Source: JASHPR01 sp963842355 (GTDB lineage: Bacteria > Actinomycetota > Actinomycetes > Streptosporangiales > Streptosporangiaceae). From it: a stretch of 64,000 bases of DNA. A program made the position numbers and the translations under genes. This document shows, piece after piece, positions 58,002-64,000 of this stretch (its first letter is position 1; every line of letters begins with the position of its first letter). The notes under the pieces are model-generated. The model did not search any database. It was not told the origin of the DNA and was given only the letters and a program-made list of their open reading frames with translations. The stretch is taken from NCBI GenBank assembly GCA_963842355.1, contig CAWJGC010000014.1:139584-203583 (forward strand). Reading direction: 5' to 3'.

Positions 58002-59119
58002 CCAAGGAGCACATAAGTAAGCCGACCAATCCCGGTTATGCGGTTATGTAGCGCAGGTGCGGGTCAGCGAAGAATGCCCGGACCAGTCCGGGGCGCTTCT
58101 GGAGCCGCCGCAGGGCGCCGATAGCCTTGGCCTTGAGGTCTTCCTTGCTGGTGACGCCGGTCTTGCCGATCCGGTCATGCTTGACGTTCTTCCAGACCCA
58201 TTCGTCGGGATTCAGCTCGGGTGAGTATCCAGGCAGGAAGAACAGCTTCAGCCGGCCTTCTGCAGAGGCAACGAATTCCTTCGTGGCAGTGGCGCGGTGG
58301 GCGGGATGCCCGTCAACGATGAGATAAACGGGGCCGGGGGCGTCATGCAGCAGCCGCTTACAGAAGTCGATGAAGACGGCGGCGTTCGTGTTGCCCTCAT
58401 AGACCGCGAACCGCAGCGCGCCTTTCGCGGAGACCACGGAAATCATGTTCACCGAATACCGGGCCCCGGTGTTCTTCACCTCCGGGGTCTGTCCCACCGG
58501 CGACCAGGTCGTGCCCGCATGGTAGTCCGAGCGGATCCCGGCCTCATCAGCGAAGTAGATGACCGCGCCCGCGGCCTCAGCCTGCGCCTGAATGGCGGGA
58601 TACTCCTCGCGCTTCCACCGGTCGACCGCCTCAGGGTTCTGCTGGTAAGCGCGGTGAAGCGGCCGTTGCGGGGACATTCCGAGCTTGCGTAGCAGCCGGC
58701 CGACGCTGACAACCGACAACGCGACGCCGAATTCGCGGCGGATCATCTCGCGGACCATCTCCCGGGTCCACAACGCGAACTCGAACTGCATCTGCCGCGG
58801 ATCCTGCCCGGCAATCAAAGCATACAGCCGGGACAACTGCTGGCCATTAAGCTTCGGTGGCCGCCCCGGCACCGGCTGGGCCTTCAGCGCATCCTTCCCG
58901 CCCTCACGGTATTTCGCCAGCCAGCCATACACAGTCTTGCGATGCAGGCCCAGCGCGACGGCCACATCCTCCGGATGAGCACCTTCCCCGACCTGATCCA
59001 CTGCCCGGATCCGCAGCGCCTCAAGGGTCTTATGATCGAGTTTCCGGCCATCGTTATCCCGCATGACCCAATTCTGCCAGATCACAAGATCAAAGTCGAG
59101 CTACTTATGAACTACTTAG
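58002..59119. mobile_element. IS630-family insertion sequence, second type, 1118 bp
   Basis: Imperfect terminal repeats (left CCAAGGAGCACATAAGTA, right complement CTAAGTAGTTCATAAGTA) are flanked by TA on both sides (58000-58001 and 59120-59121). It contains one transposase and differs clearly from the IS630 at 44.6 kb. It is lodged in the Tn554-like unit, making a third nesting level. Confidence 0.8.
58036..59064 (-). CDS. IS630-family transposase (second type)
   Basis: This 342-residue transposase reads from the ATG at 59064. The N-terminus carries the helix-turn-helix of Tc1/mariner-like enzymes (GAHPEDVAVALGLHRKTVYG, then WLAKYREGGKDALK) and RPPKL linker. DDE residues are in VIYFADEAGIRSDYHAGTTW (Asp), VYLIVDGHPAHRATAT (Asp) and SPELNPDEWVWKNVKHDRIG (Glu); the PELNP-E motif is characteristic of this group. 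The length and motifs are complete, so it may be active. The neighbouring Tn554-like genes are unaffected because it sits in the non-coding space downstream of them. Confidence 0.93.
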   Translation of the reverse strand: MRDNDGRKLDHKTLEALRIRAVDQVGEGAHPEDVAVALGLHRKTVYGWLAKYREGGKDALKAQPVPGRPPKLNGQQLSRLYALIAGQDPRQMQFEFALWTREMVREMIRREFGVALSVVSVGRLLRKLGMSPQRPLHRAYQQNPEAVDRWKREEYPAIQAQAEAAGAVIYFADEAGIRSDYHAGTTWSPVGQTPEVKNTGARYSVNMISVVSAKGALRFAVYEGNTNAAVFIDFCKRLLHDAPGPVYLIVDGHPAHRATATKEFVASAEGRLKLFFLPGYSPELNPDEWVWKNVKHDRIGKTGVTSKEDLKAKAIGALRRLQKRPGLVRAFFADPHLRYITA

Positions 59120-59239
59120 TATAGGAGTTGCCTAGCCGACATGCCGAGTTACCGGGAAATCACGCAACTACCGTCGCTGACATGTAAGCTATGAATAGCA
59201 GCAGGTCAGCGGATTACTTCTTGTGCTCCGGTCGGTAAA

Positions 59240-59953
59240 CACCGCTGGCAGAACCGGCCGCATGACGGGCTGCGTGACCCCGCGCACCCGGGGCGGATGT
59301 TCACCCCGAACGAGAAGTACGCGGCGCTGGTCGAGGCCGCCGGGTACGTGCCGGTCGCGCTCGGCCCTGATGATTACATCGAGCTGCTGCCCGCCTGCTG
59401 GCGTGCCGTTAACGCCTACGGGATCAAGATCAGCCACCGCAGCTATGACAGCGAGGAGCTGAACCCGCTGCGCATGCAGCCCTCGGGAGTGGCCGCGCGG
59501 AAGAACCTGTGGGAGGTCCGCCACGACCCCTACGACGTGTCACGGATCTTCGTGCGCGGCCCGGACGGGTGGATCACCTGCTACTGGCGGCACCTGGACC
59601 GGGTACCCGTCCCGTTCGGCGAGCTGGCCTGGGACCACGCCCGCCGGCACCTCGTTGCCGACGGCCGGGCCGCGACCGAGCAGCAGATCGCCGACACGGT
59701 CGCCGGGCTGCTGACACGGGCATACCAGGGCCCGGAGCGCGAAGCGGCGAAGATGCCCAGGCGGGACCGGCGGGTAGCGGCCCGGACCAAGGCGGTCACG
59801 CCCCCGCGGGCCGCGGCGGCTAAGCCGGCTGCCGACGCGGCGGGGACTCCCGCGCCCGCCTGCCCGGAGCCGCCCGGTGATGACACGCCATCGGCGGAAG
59901 TGATCCCGCTGGGCATCTTCGATCCGTTCCGGGAAGCGGACAAACGGTGGTGA
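59240..59953 (+). pseudogene. tniA: TniA/TnsB-type transposase, 3' part
   Basis: Begins HRWQNRPHDGLRDPAHPGRM directly at the right end of the Tn554-like unit and continues as the Mu-transposase C-terminal domain: TPNEKYAALVEAAGYVPVAL, then SYDSEELNPL, NLWEVRHDPYDVSRIFVRGP, and a Pro/Ala-rich tail ending FDPFREADKRW. It is the missing end of the gene starting at 51788; codon phase is preserved exactly. An internal ATG at 59297 could give a separate C-terminal protein. Its stop overlaps the tniB start. Confidence 0.88.
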
Positions 59954-60975
59954 ACGCCGCGGCCGGCGAGCAGAACCATCCCGGCCATGACCACCGGCAG
60001 CTCACCACGCTGGCCGGCTGGCGGCGCTTCGCCGGCGAAGTGCCTGCCGTGCCAGAGCTCCTGCCCGCGGAGGTCTGGGCAGGCCTGGAGGACGACAAGC
60101 GGCTGGCCTATGACGAGGACCGGCTCGATCATCACTCCAGGCTCCTGGTAATCGAGACCCCGGTGATCCGCAAGGTCATCACCGAAGGGCGGCGGCTTTC
60201 CTACCTGAACCGCAACGCCGTCTCCGGGCGCTGCGGGCTGATCTTGTCCGGGCCGGCCGGCACCGGCAAGACAACCGCGGTCACCCAGCTCGGCAAGATG
60301 ACCGAGGTCATGCACCGCAAACGGCATCCAGGCTCCGGCGGCGACATCCCGGTCGTCTACATCACCGCGCCGCCCGCCGCCACGGCCAAGATGATCGCGG
60401 TCGAGTTCGCCCGGTTCCTGGGCCTGCCGGTCGCCCGCCGCCTGAACATCACCGACATCACAGAGGCCGTCTGCGGCGTCTGCCTGGACGCGCGCACCAG
60501 CCTGCTCTGCGTCGATGAGATCCACAACCTGAACCTGGCCACCCGCAACGGCGCCGAGGTCTCCGACACCCTCAAGTACTTCTCCGAGCGCATCCCGGCC
60601 ACGTTCGTCTACGCCGGGATCAGCGTCGAGCGGGCCGGGCTGCTATCCGGCACCCGCGGCGAGCAGATCGCAGGGCGGTTCGGGATGGTCCGGACCGGGC
60701 CGTTCCCCCGCGATGCCCAGTGGAGCAGCCTGATCGCCGCCCTGGAATACAGCCTGCGCCTGCACCGGCACGTCCCCGGCACGCTCCCCGGCCTGGACCG
60801 TTACCTGCACCAGCGGACCGGCGGCTTGATCGGCAGCCTGCTGCGGCTGATCCGCAGCGCTGCCATCCACGCCATCCTTGATGGCAGCGAGCGCATCACC
60901 GCCCAGACGCTCGAATCCATCGACGTGGACGTCGCCGCCGAGACCGCCAGGCGGAAAACAGGTCACGCCAGATGA
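59947..60975 (+). CDS. tniB: TniB-type AAA ATPase
   Basis: This 342-residue ATPase starts at one of two adjacent GTG codons (59947 or 59950), overlapping the tniA stop. Walker A is LSGPAGTGKTTAVTQLG near residue 100, Walker B is LLCVDEIHNLN near 180, and a later arginine-finger region is SGTRGEQIAGRFGMVRTGPF. The C-terminal helices (GGLIGSLLRLIRSAAIHAIL, then DGSERITAQTLESIDVD) match TniB/TnsC proteins. It would bind DNA and pass the target signal from TniQ to the transposase. It appears intact and, with tniQ, outlives the broken tnsA and tniA. Confidence 0.92.
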   Translation: MVNAAAGEQNHPGHDHRQLTTLAGWRRFAGEVPAVPELLPAEVWAGLEDDKRLAYDEDRLDHHSRLLVIETPVIRKVITEGRRLSYLNRNAVSGRCGLILSGPAGTGKTTAVTQLGKMTEVMHRKRHPGSGGDIPVVYITAPPAATAKMIAVEFARFLGLPVARRLNITDITEAVCGVCLDARTSLLCVDEIHNLNLATRNGAEVSDTLKYFSERIPATFVYAGISVERAGLLSGTRGEQIAGRFGMVRTGPFPRDAQWSSLIAALEYSLRLHRHVPGTLPGLDRYLHQRTGGLIGSLLRLIRSAAIHAILDGSERITAQTLESIDVDVAAETARRKTGHAR

Positions 60976-61487
60976 CAGCCAGCCAGGCACCCGGACCGCT
61001 GGCCCTGCTGCCGATCCGGCCCCGGCCCCAGCGCGCCGAGACAACCGAGTCCTACGCCCGGCGGCTGGCCCGTGCCAACCACCTGCGGCCCAGCTACCTG
61101 CGCGCTTTCCTCTGCGACCCGCCGCAGCGCACCGGAGCGATCCGCCCCTGGCGGCTTGCCGCCTTGTCTGGCCGCTCCGTCCGGGCGCTGGAACACGCTC
61201 TCGCCGACCTTGCTCCCCAGCCCCGGGCCGAACCGCGGCAGCCCGCCCGGCAGCACCGGACGCCGGGTGCGCCCGGCTCAGTACGGCCGCTGATCAGCAC
61301 CTGGCTCCTCACCGAACCCGAGCTCACGCCCATGCAGATCTGGGAACGCCTGCTCGACGAGCACGACGCCGGAATCTCCTACTCCACCGTCTGCCACTAT
61401 CGCCGCTCCACCATCAGCAGCCACTACCGCCGCAGCCCTGGACTCCGGGCCGGATCTCATGACAGCGCCGGGCGGAAAACCCCATAA
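60972..61487 (+). CDS. tniQ: TniQ-like target-selection protein, short
   Basis: This 171-residue protein starts in a 4-base overlap with tniB. Residues 10-75 match the TniQ N-terminus: LLPIRPRPQRAETTESYARR, then LARANHLRPSYLRAFLCDPP, then RLAALSGRSVRALEHALADL. Usual TniQ zinc fingers are not evident; instead, after a linker, TPMQIWERLLDEHDAGISYS then TVCHYRRSTISSHYRR forms a winged-helix-like segment reminiscent of transposase DNA-binding domains. TniQ guides target choice in Tn7- and Tn402-like elements. The short length and unusual C-terminus are notable, and truncation by rearrangement is possible. Confidence 0.75.
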   Translation: MTASQAPGPLALLPIRPRPQRAETTESYARRLARANHLRPSYLRAFLCDPPQRTGAIRPWRLAALSGRSVRALEHALADLAPQPRAEPRQPARQHRTPGAPGSVRPLISTWLLTEPELTPMQIWERLLDEHDAGISYSTVCHYRRSTISSHYRRSPGLRAGSHDSAGRKTP

Positions 61488-61563
61488 TCGCCAGGTTCAC
61501 CGGCCTATCCCATGCCAGCCCCATTGCCAGCCAAACAGGCCCGCCCAGGTCAAAGCCACCATC

Positions 61564-61582
61564 GCGGGCCGACTTATCTGGC
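61564..61582 (-). repeat. Right-end binding repeat of the Tn7-like transposon
   Basis: The complement reads TGCCAGATAAGTCGGCCCG, identical over 19 bases to the first left-end repeat at 50885. Immediately to the right the sequence changes into the IS256 end. A related TGCCAGCCAAACAGGCCCGC lies at 61524-61543 in the opposite orientation. Confidence 0.85.
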
Positions 61583-61604
61583 ACAGGGGGTCTGTCAAGT
61601 CTCC

Positions 61605-63228
61605 GGCTCTGTCGCACTTTCGGTGGTGACGGTGCGTAGCCTCAGCTGAGGAGGATGCGGTGCCGTAGCAGGGTGAATCCGGCGCGTCCGTACATCTGCC
61701 GCTTGATCATCTTGGTCCTGGTGTTGACTCCCTCGGTGCGGCCGTTGTGGTACGGGAGGGTGAGCGCTGCGGTGGCGGCCTGGATGTCAAGGTCGAGGCC
61801 GCGGGTGAAGGAGTGCAAGTGGGGCAGGTCGGCGGCGCGGGCGTCGGTGATCCACTGCCGGAGCTTGCCGTCGTTGCCCGGGTCGGGGGTCAGCAGGGCA
61901 GCGAAGGAGCGGACGAGGCCTGCCAGGGCGGTCATCTCGGGGCAGGCGGCCTCGATGCCGGCGAGCGTTTCGGCCTGGCGGGCCGTGAGGCCGTCCGGCC
62001 TGGTGAGCAGGATCCGGGCGGCCTGGCGCGGTGACAGGTGCGGCCGGTCGCCCTCGGCGCGTCCCTGGTTGATGTAGCGGACGAGCAGGTTCGAGCTGCC
62101 CTGGTAGCCGAGCTCGCGGATCTCCCGCAGCAGGTGCTGGACGGGCACGGCGGGGTCCTCGGCGCGGCGCTTGCGCAGGTGGTCGCGGTAGGGGTCGACG
62201 AGGGTGGGCCGGTACTGCGGCGTGCGCTGCAGCCGCTCGGGCCTGTCGGCGCGGGCGTACCGCTTGACCGTGTTAAGGGCCAGGTCCAGGCGGCGCGAGC
62301 AGTCCAGCAGGCCGGCTCCCCCGCCGAGCAGGTCGTGGACCTGCTGCCAGCGCTCGAGCGTCGTCTCGGCGCGCATTCCGGACTGGACCGGGCAGGCCTG
62401 GGCCCAGCAGGCGGAGTGCGCCGCGACTTCCTTCCGGACGGCCTCGCCGAGGCCGTGCCACAGGTGCCAGCGGTCGCTGACCTGGACCGCGCCGGGCAGC
62501 GCCTGGCGGATGGCCTCGCCGTAGGCGCCCGAGCCGTCACGGCACACGACCTCGATCCCTGGATGGCCCCGCAGCCACTCCTCGGCGAACTCAGCGGTGC
62601 GGCCGGGGACGACGTCGACGCGCCGGCCGGTCTCGGCGTCGATGAGCACCGTCGCGTAGACCAGGCCGCGGCGCAGCGCGAAGTCGTCGATCCCCAGCAC
62701 CCGCGGCACTGGGGCCTCGGGGAGCGGGATCCGCAGGAGGGCCCGCAGCGCGGTGTGCCGGGAAACCAGGATGCCCAGCGCGGGCAGCAGGCGCGCTCCG
62801 GCCCGGCCTGCTAATTCGCGGGCGACCGCGCTGACCTGCCCGGTCAGCCGCGCGGTGCGTCGCTGGTAACGGCCGAGAACGCCCGGGACCTGCTCGCGGA
62901 AGGTCTGCCGCGGGCAGCCCGTGACCGGGCAGCGCATCCGGCGGACCCGGACCCTCACCAGGACGCGGCGGCCGTCGGCGGGCACGTCCGCCGCCGTCCG
63001 CTCGTGATAGCCGTGCACGCGGGCGGTCTCCGTTCCGCAGTCCGGGCAGGCCACCGCCCCGCCCGCAGTCCCCGCCCGCACGGCGATCACGTCGCCCGCG
63101 TCCTCGACATCCTCGATGACCAGCCCAGACAACCCGGAAAACACAGCCCTCACAAGCTCTGTCACGTCAATCACGACTGATCGTGACACATCAGCACAAC
63201 CTGCTACCACCGAAAGTGCGACAGAGCC
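61605..63228. mobile_element. ISL3-family insertion sequence, complete, 1624 bp
   Basis: Perfect 22-bp inverted ends (GGCTCTGTCGCACTTTCGGTGG at left written in 61605-61626, complement at 63207-63228) and an 8-bp target duplication AAGTCTCC (61597-61604 and 63229-63236). It is inserted at the outer end of an IS256 copy next to the Tn7-like right end. Confidence 0.92.
61642..63174 (-). CDS. ISL3-family transposase
   Basis: I prefer the GTG at 63174; the longer frame begins inside the terminal repeat. The 510-residue protein has the ISL3 N-terminal zinc region (VACPDCGTETARVHGYHERT, then RRMRCPVTGCPRQTFREQVP), a helix-turn-helix, and the catalytic part beginning RVLGIDDFALRRGLVYATVL (first Asp), HPGIEVVCRDGSGAYGEAIR (second Asp), and DRWHLWHGLGEAV. 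The end TLPYHNGRTEGVNTRTKMIK contains the Glu, then RQMYGRAGFTLLRHRILLS, as expected in ISL3. It is complete, and the element has fresh-looking target duplications, so it is probably recent. Confidence 0.93.
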   Translation of the reverse strand: MIDVTELVRAVFSGLSGLVIEDVEDAGDVIAVRAGTAGGAVACPDCGTETARVHGYHERTAADVPADGRRVLVRVRVRRMRCPVTGCPRQTFREQVPGVLGRYQRRTARLTGQVSAVARELAGRAGARLLPALGILVSRHTALRALLRIPLPEAPVPRVLGIDDFALRRGLVYATVLIDAETGRRVDVVPGRTAEFAEEWLRGHPGIEVVCRDGSGAYGEAIRQALPGAVQVSDRWHLWHGLGEAVRKEVAAHSACWAQACPVQSGMRAETTLERWQQVHDLLGGGAGLLDCSRRLDLALNTVKRYARADRPERLQRTPQYRPTLVDPYRDHLRKRRAEDPAVPVQHLLREIRELGYQGSSNLLVRYINQGRAEGDRPHLSPRQAARILLTRPDGLTARQAETLAGIEAACPEMTALAGLVRSFAALLTPDPGNDGKLRQWITDARAADLPHLHSFTRGLDLDIQAATAALTLPYHNGRTEGVNTRTKMIKRQMYGRAGFTLLRHRILLS

Positions 63229-63258
63229 AAGTCTCCGGTGTAACTGATCTTGCGGGTT

Positions 63259-64000
63259 CTACTTCCGTCCGGCGGTCAGGCGTCCGTCGAAGGTGATATC
63301 GAAGGCGTTGAGGGCGGCCTTCCACCGGTTGGTCCACCGCTGGGGCCCCGGCCGGTCGGATCGAGGCTCATGATCGCCATGTAGAGGCATTTCATGGCCG
63401 CCTGCTCGGTGGGGAAGTGACCGCGGGCGTTCACCGCGCGGCGCAGCCGGGCGTTGATCGACTCGATCGCATTAGTAGTGCAGATCACGGTCCTTATTTC
63501 CCGGTCGAACTGGAGGAAAGGCACGAATTCCGCCCACGCGTTCTCCCACAGCCGTATGATAGCGGGGTACCGTTTCTCCCACTTCCCGGAAAATTCAGCG
63601 AACCGGTCGAGCGCCCCGGCCTCGGACGCCGCGGTGTAGACGGGCTTGAGGTCTTTCGCGATCTGCGCCCAGTCTCTTTTCGACGCGTACTTAAACGAAT
63701 TCCGCAGGAGATGGACGATGCATGTTTGCACGATCGTCTTCTCCCAGACCGCGCTGACCGCGTCGGGCAGGCCCTTCAGCCCGTCGCAGACCAGCAGGCA
63801 CACGTCCCGCACGCCCCGGTTCTTGATCTCCGACAGGACCCGCAGCCAGAACTTGGCGCCTTCCCCGTCGCCGTGCTCGCCGGCCCACAGTCCCAGCACG
63901 TCGCGCTCGCCGTCGACGGTGACGCCCAGGGCGAGGTAGACGGGCCTGTTGGCGACCTGGCCCTCGCGGATCTTCACGTTGATGGCGTCGATGAACAGGA
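63259..64000 (-). pseudogene. IS256-family transposase, 5' end beyond window, 3' frameshift
   Basis: The visible C-terminal part reads INVKIREGQVANRPVYLALG, then VCLLVCDGLKGLPDAVSAVW (second Asp), CIVHLLRNSFKYASK, and VICTTNAIESINARLRRAVN (Glu). The long frame stops at 63276, but after YMAIMSLDP a one-base shift gives the normal family ending RWTNRWKAALNAFDITFDGR, then LTAGRK and stop at 63259. So the copy is frameshifted near 63345 and runs off the right edge. It belongs to a different IS256 subgroup from the copy at 39 kb. Confidence 0.8.

Larger units (their letters stand above)
53162..59239. mobile_element. Tn554-like site-specific unit inserted in tniA, 6078 bp
   Basis: The ends TTTACCGACCG (53162) and CGGTCGGTAAA (to 59239) are an 11-bp perfect inverted pair, and TTTACCGACC also recurs inside the left end at 53229. 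Excising exactly these 6078 bases joins ATT GCG TTC to CAC CGC TGG and restores tniA with no duplicated bases. Contents are two tyrosine recombinases, a DUF6262/TnpC gene, a 37-residue membrane peptide and an IS630 copy. Absence of target duplication fits recombinase-mediated, not DDE, insertion. Confidence 0.85.
50873..61590. mobile_element. Tn7/Tn402-like transposon with TnsA, TniA, TniB, TniQ
   Basis: The left end begins TGTCATGTCCCG and carries repeated TGCCAG-N7-CGGCCCG sites; the right end carries the same TGCCAGATAAGTCGGCCCG in inverted orientation (61564-61582). Genes run left to right as tnsA (frameshifted), tniA (split), tniB and tniQ. No classical cargo is present except the Tn554-like unit lodged in tniA. 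The right terminus merges with an IS256 end, so its exact last base and any 5-bp target duplication are lost or unclear. Confidence 0.82.

Overview
This is a high-GC window, with strong GC preference at third codon positions, GTG starts and 4-base start/stop overlaps. The gene content (F420-type luciferase-like oxidoreductase, NB-ARC/TPR regulator, HelR-type RNA polymerase recycling ATPase, coxLMS-type molybdenum hydroxylase, TnsA/TniABQ transposon) points to a soil actinomycete. I cannot name the genus. The left 38 kb is metabolic chromosome with scattered gene remnants. The right 26 kb is a pile-up of mobile elements.

Layout. 1-6.7 kb: a sugar-epimerase-type SDR, an R2-like di-metal protein with a small partner gene, and a translationally coupled operon of two amidohydrolases, a TIGR04076-type protein and an LLM oxidoreductase. 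7-12.5 kb: an Lrp/AsnC regulator divergent from a LysE exporter, then helR behind a recognisable rifamycin-associated element (RAE), then a frameshifted PPi-type phosphofructokinase. 12.5-26.5 kb: DUF1254 protein, flavin monooxygenase, membrane-anchored NB-ARC/TPR regulator, peptide-type ABC lipoprotein, aminotransferase, two paralogous SDRs, LysR, DHFR-like protein, and a TetR regulator with an intact double operator facing a gutted methyltransferase.

26.6-37.7 kb, all on the minus strand, is the most interesting metabolic block. In transcription order it encodes an NCS1 permease, an amidohydrolase, a three-subunit molybdenum hydroxylase, an alpha/beta hydrolase, a RidA protein, a FAD monooxygenase, a GntR/FCD regulator and a FAH-family hydrolase. 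The logic fits uptake, ring hydroxylation, ring opening and deamination of an N-heterocycle. The set resembles a mixture of the nicotinate and Rut (uracil) pathways but matches neither. A repeated TTGTAC/TTGTAT operator candidate lies before the permease.

38-47 kb begins with a tRNA-Phe-derived attachment site and a broken integrase. It continues with an IS256 element exactly inserted in an older transposase (8-bp target duplication), an ISNCY-like element and an IS630 element that carries a passenger gene. The last two split one small gene into three pieces upstream of an aspartic-protease gene. 48.5-50.5 kb is a two-component system.

50.9-61.6 kb is a Tn7/Tn402-like transposon (tnsA, tniA, tniB, tniQ). 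Its tniA is cut cleanly after codon 458 by a 6.1-kb Tn554-like unit with three recombination genes, which itself contains an IS630 element. Removing the 6.1 kb restores tniA in frame. The right end is overrun by an IS256 copy (running off the window) and an ISL3 element inserted beside it with an 8-bp duplication.

A recurrent theme is decay by internal deletion. Several remnants keep both the N- and C-terminal coding ends of a gene and lose the middle.
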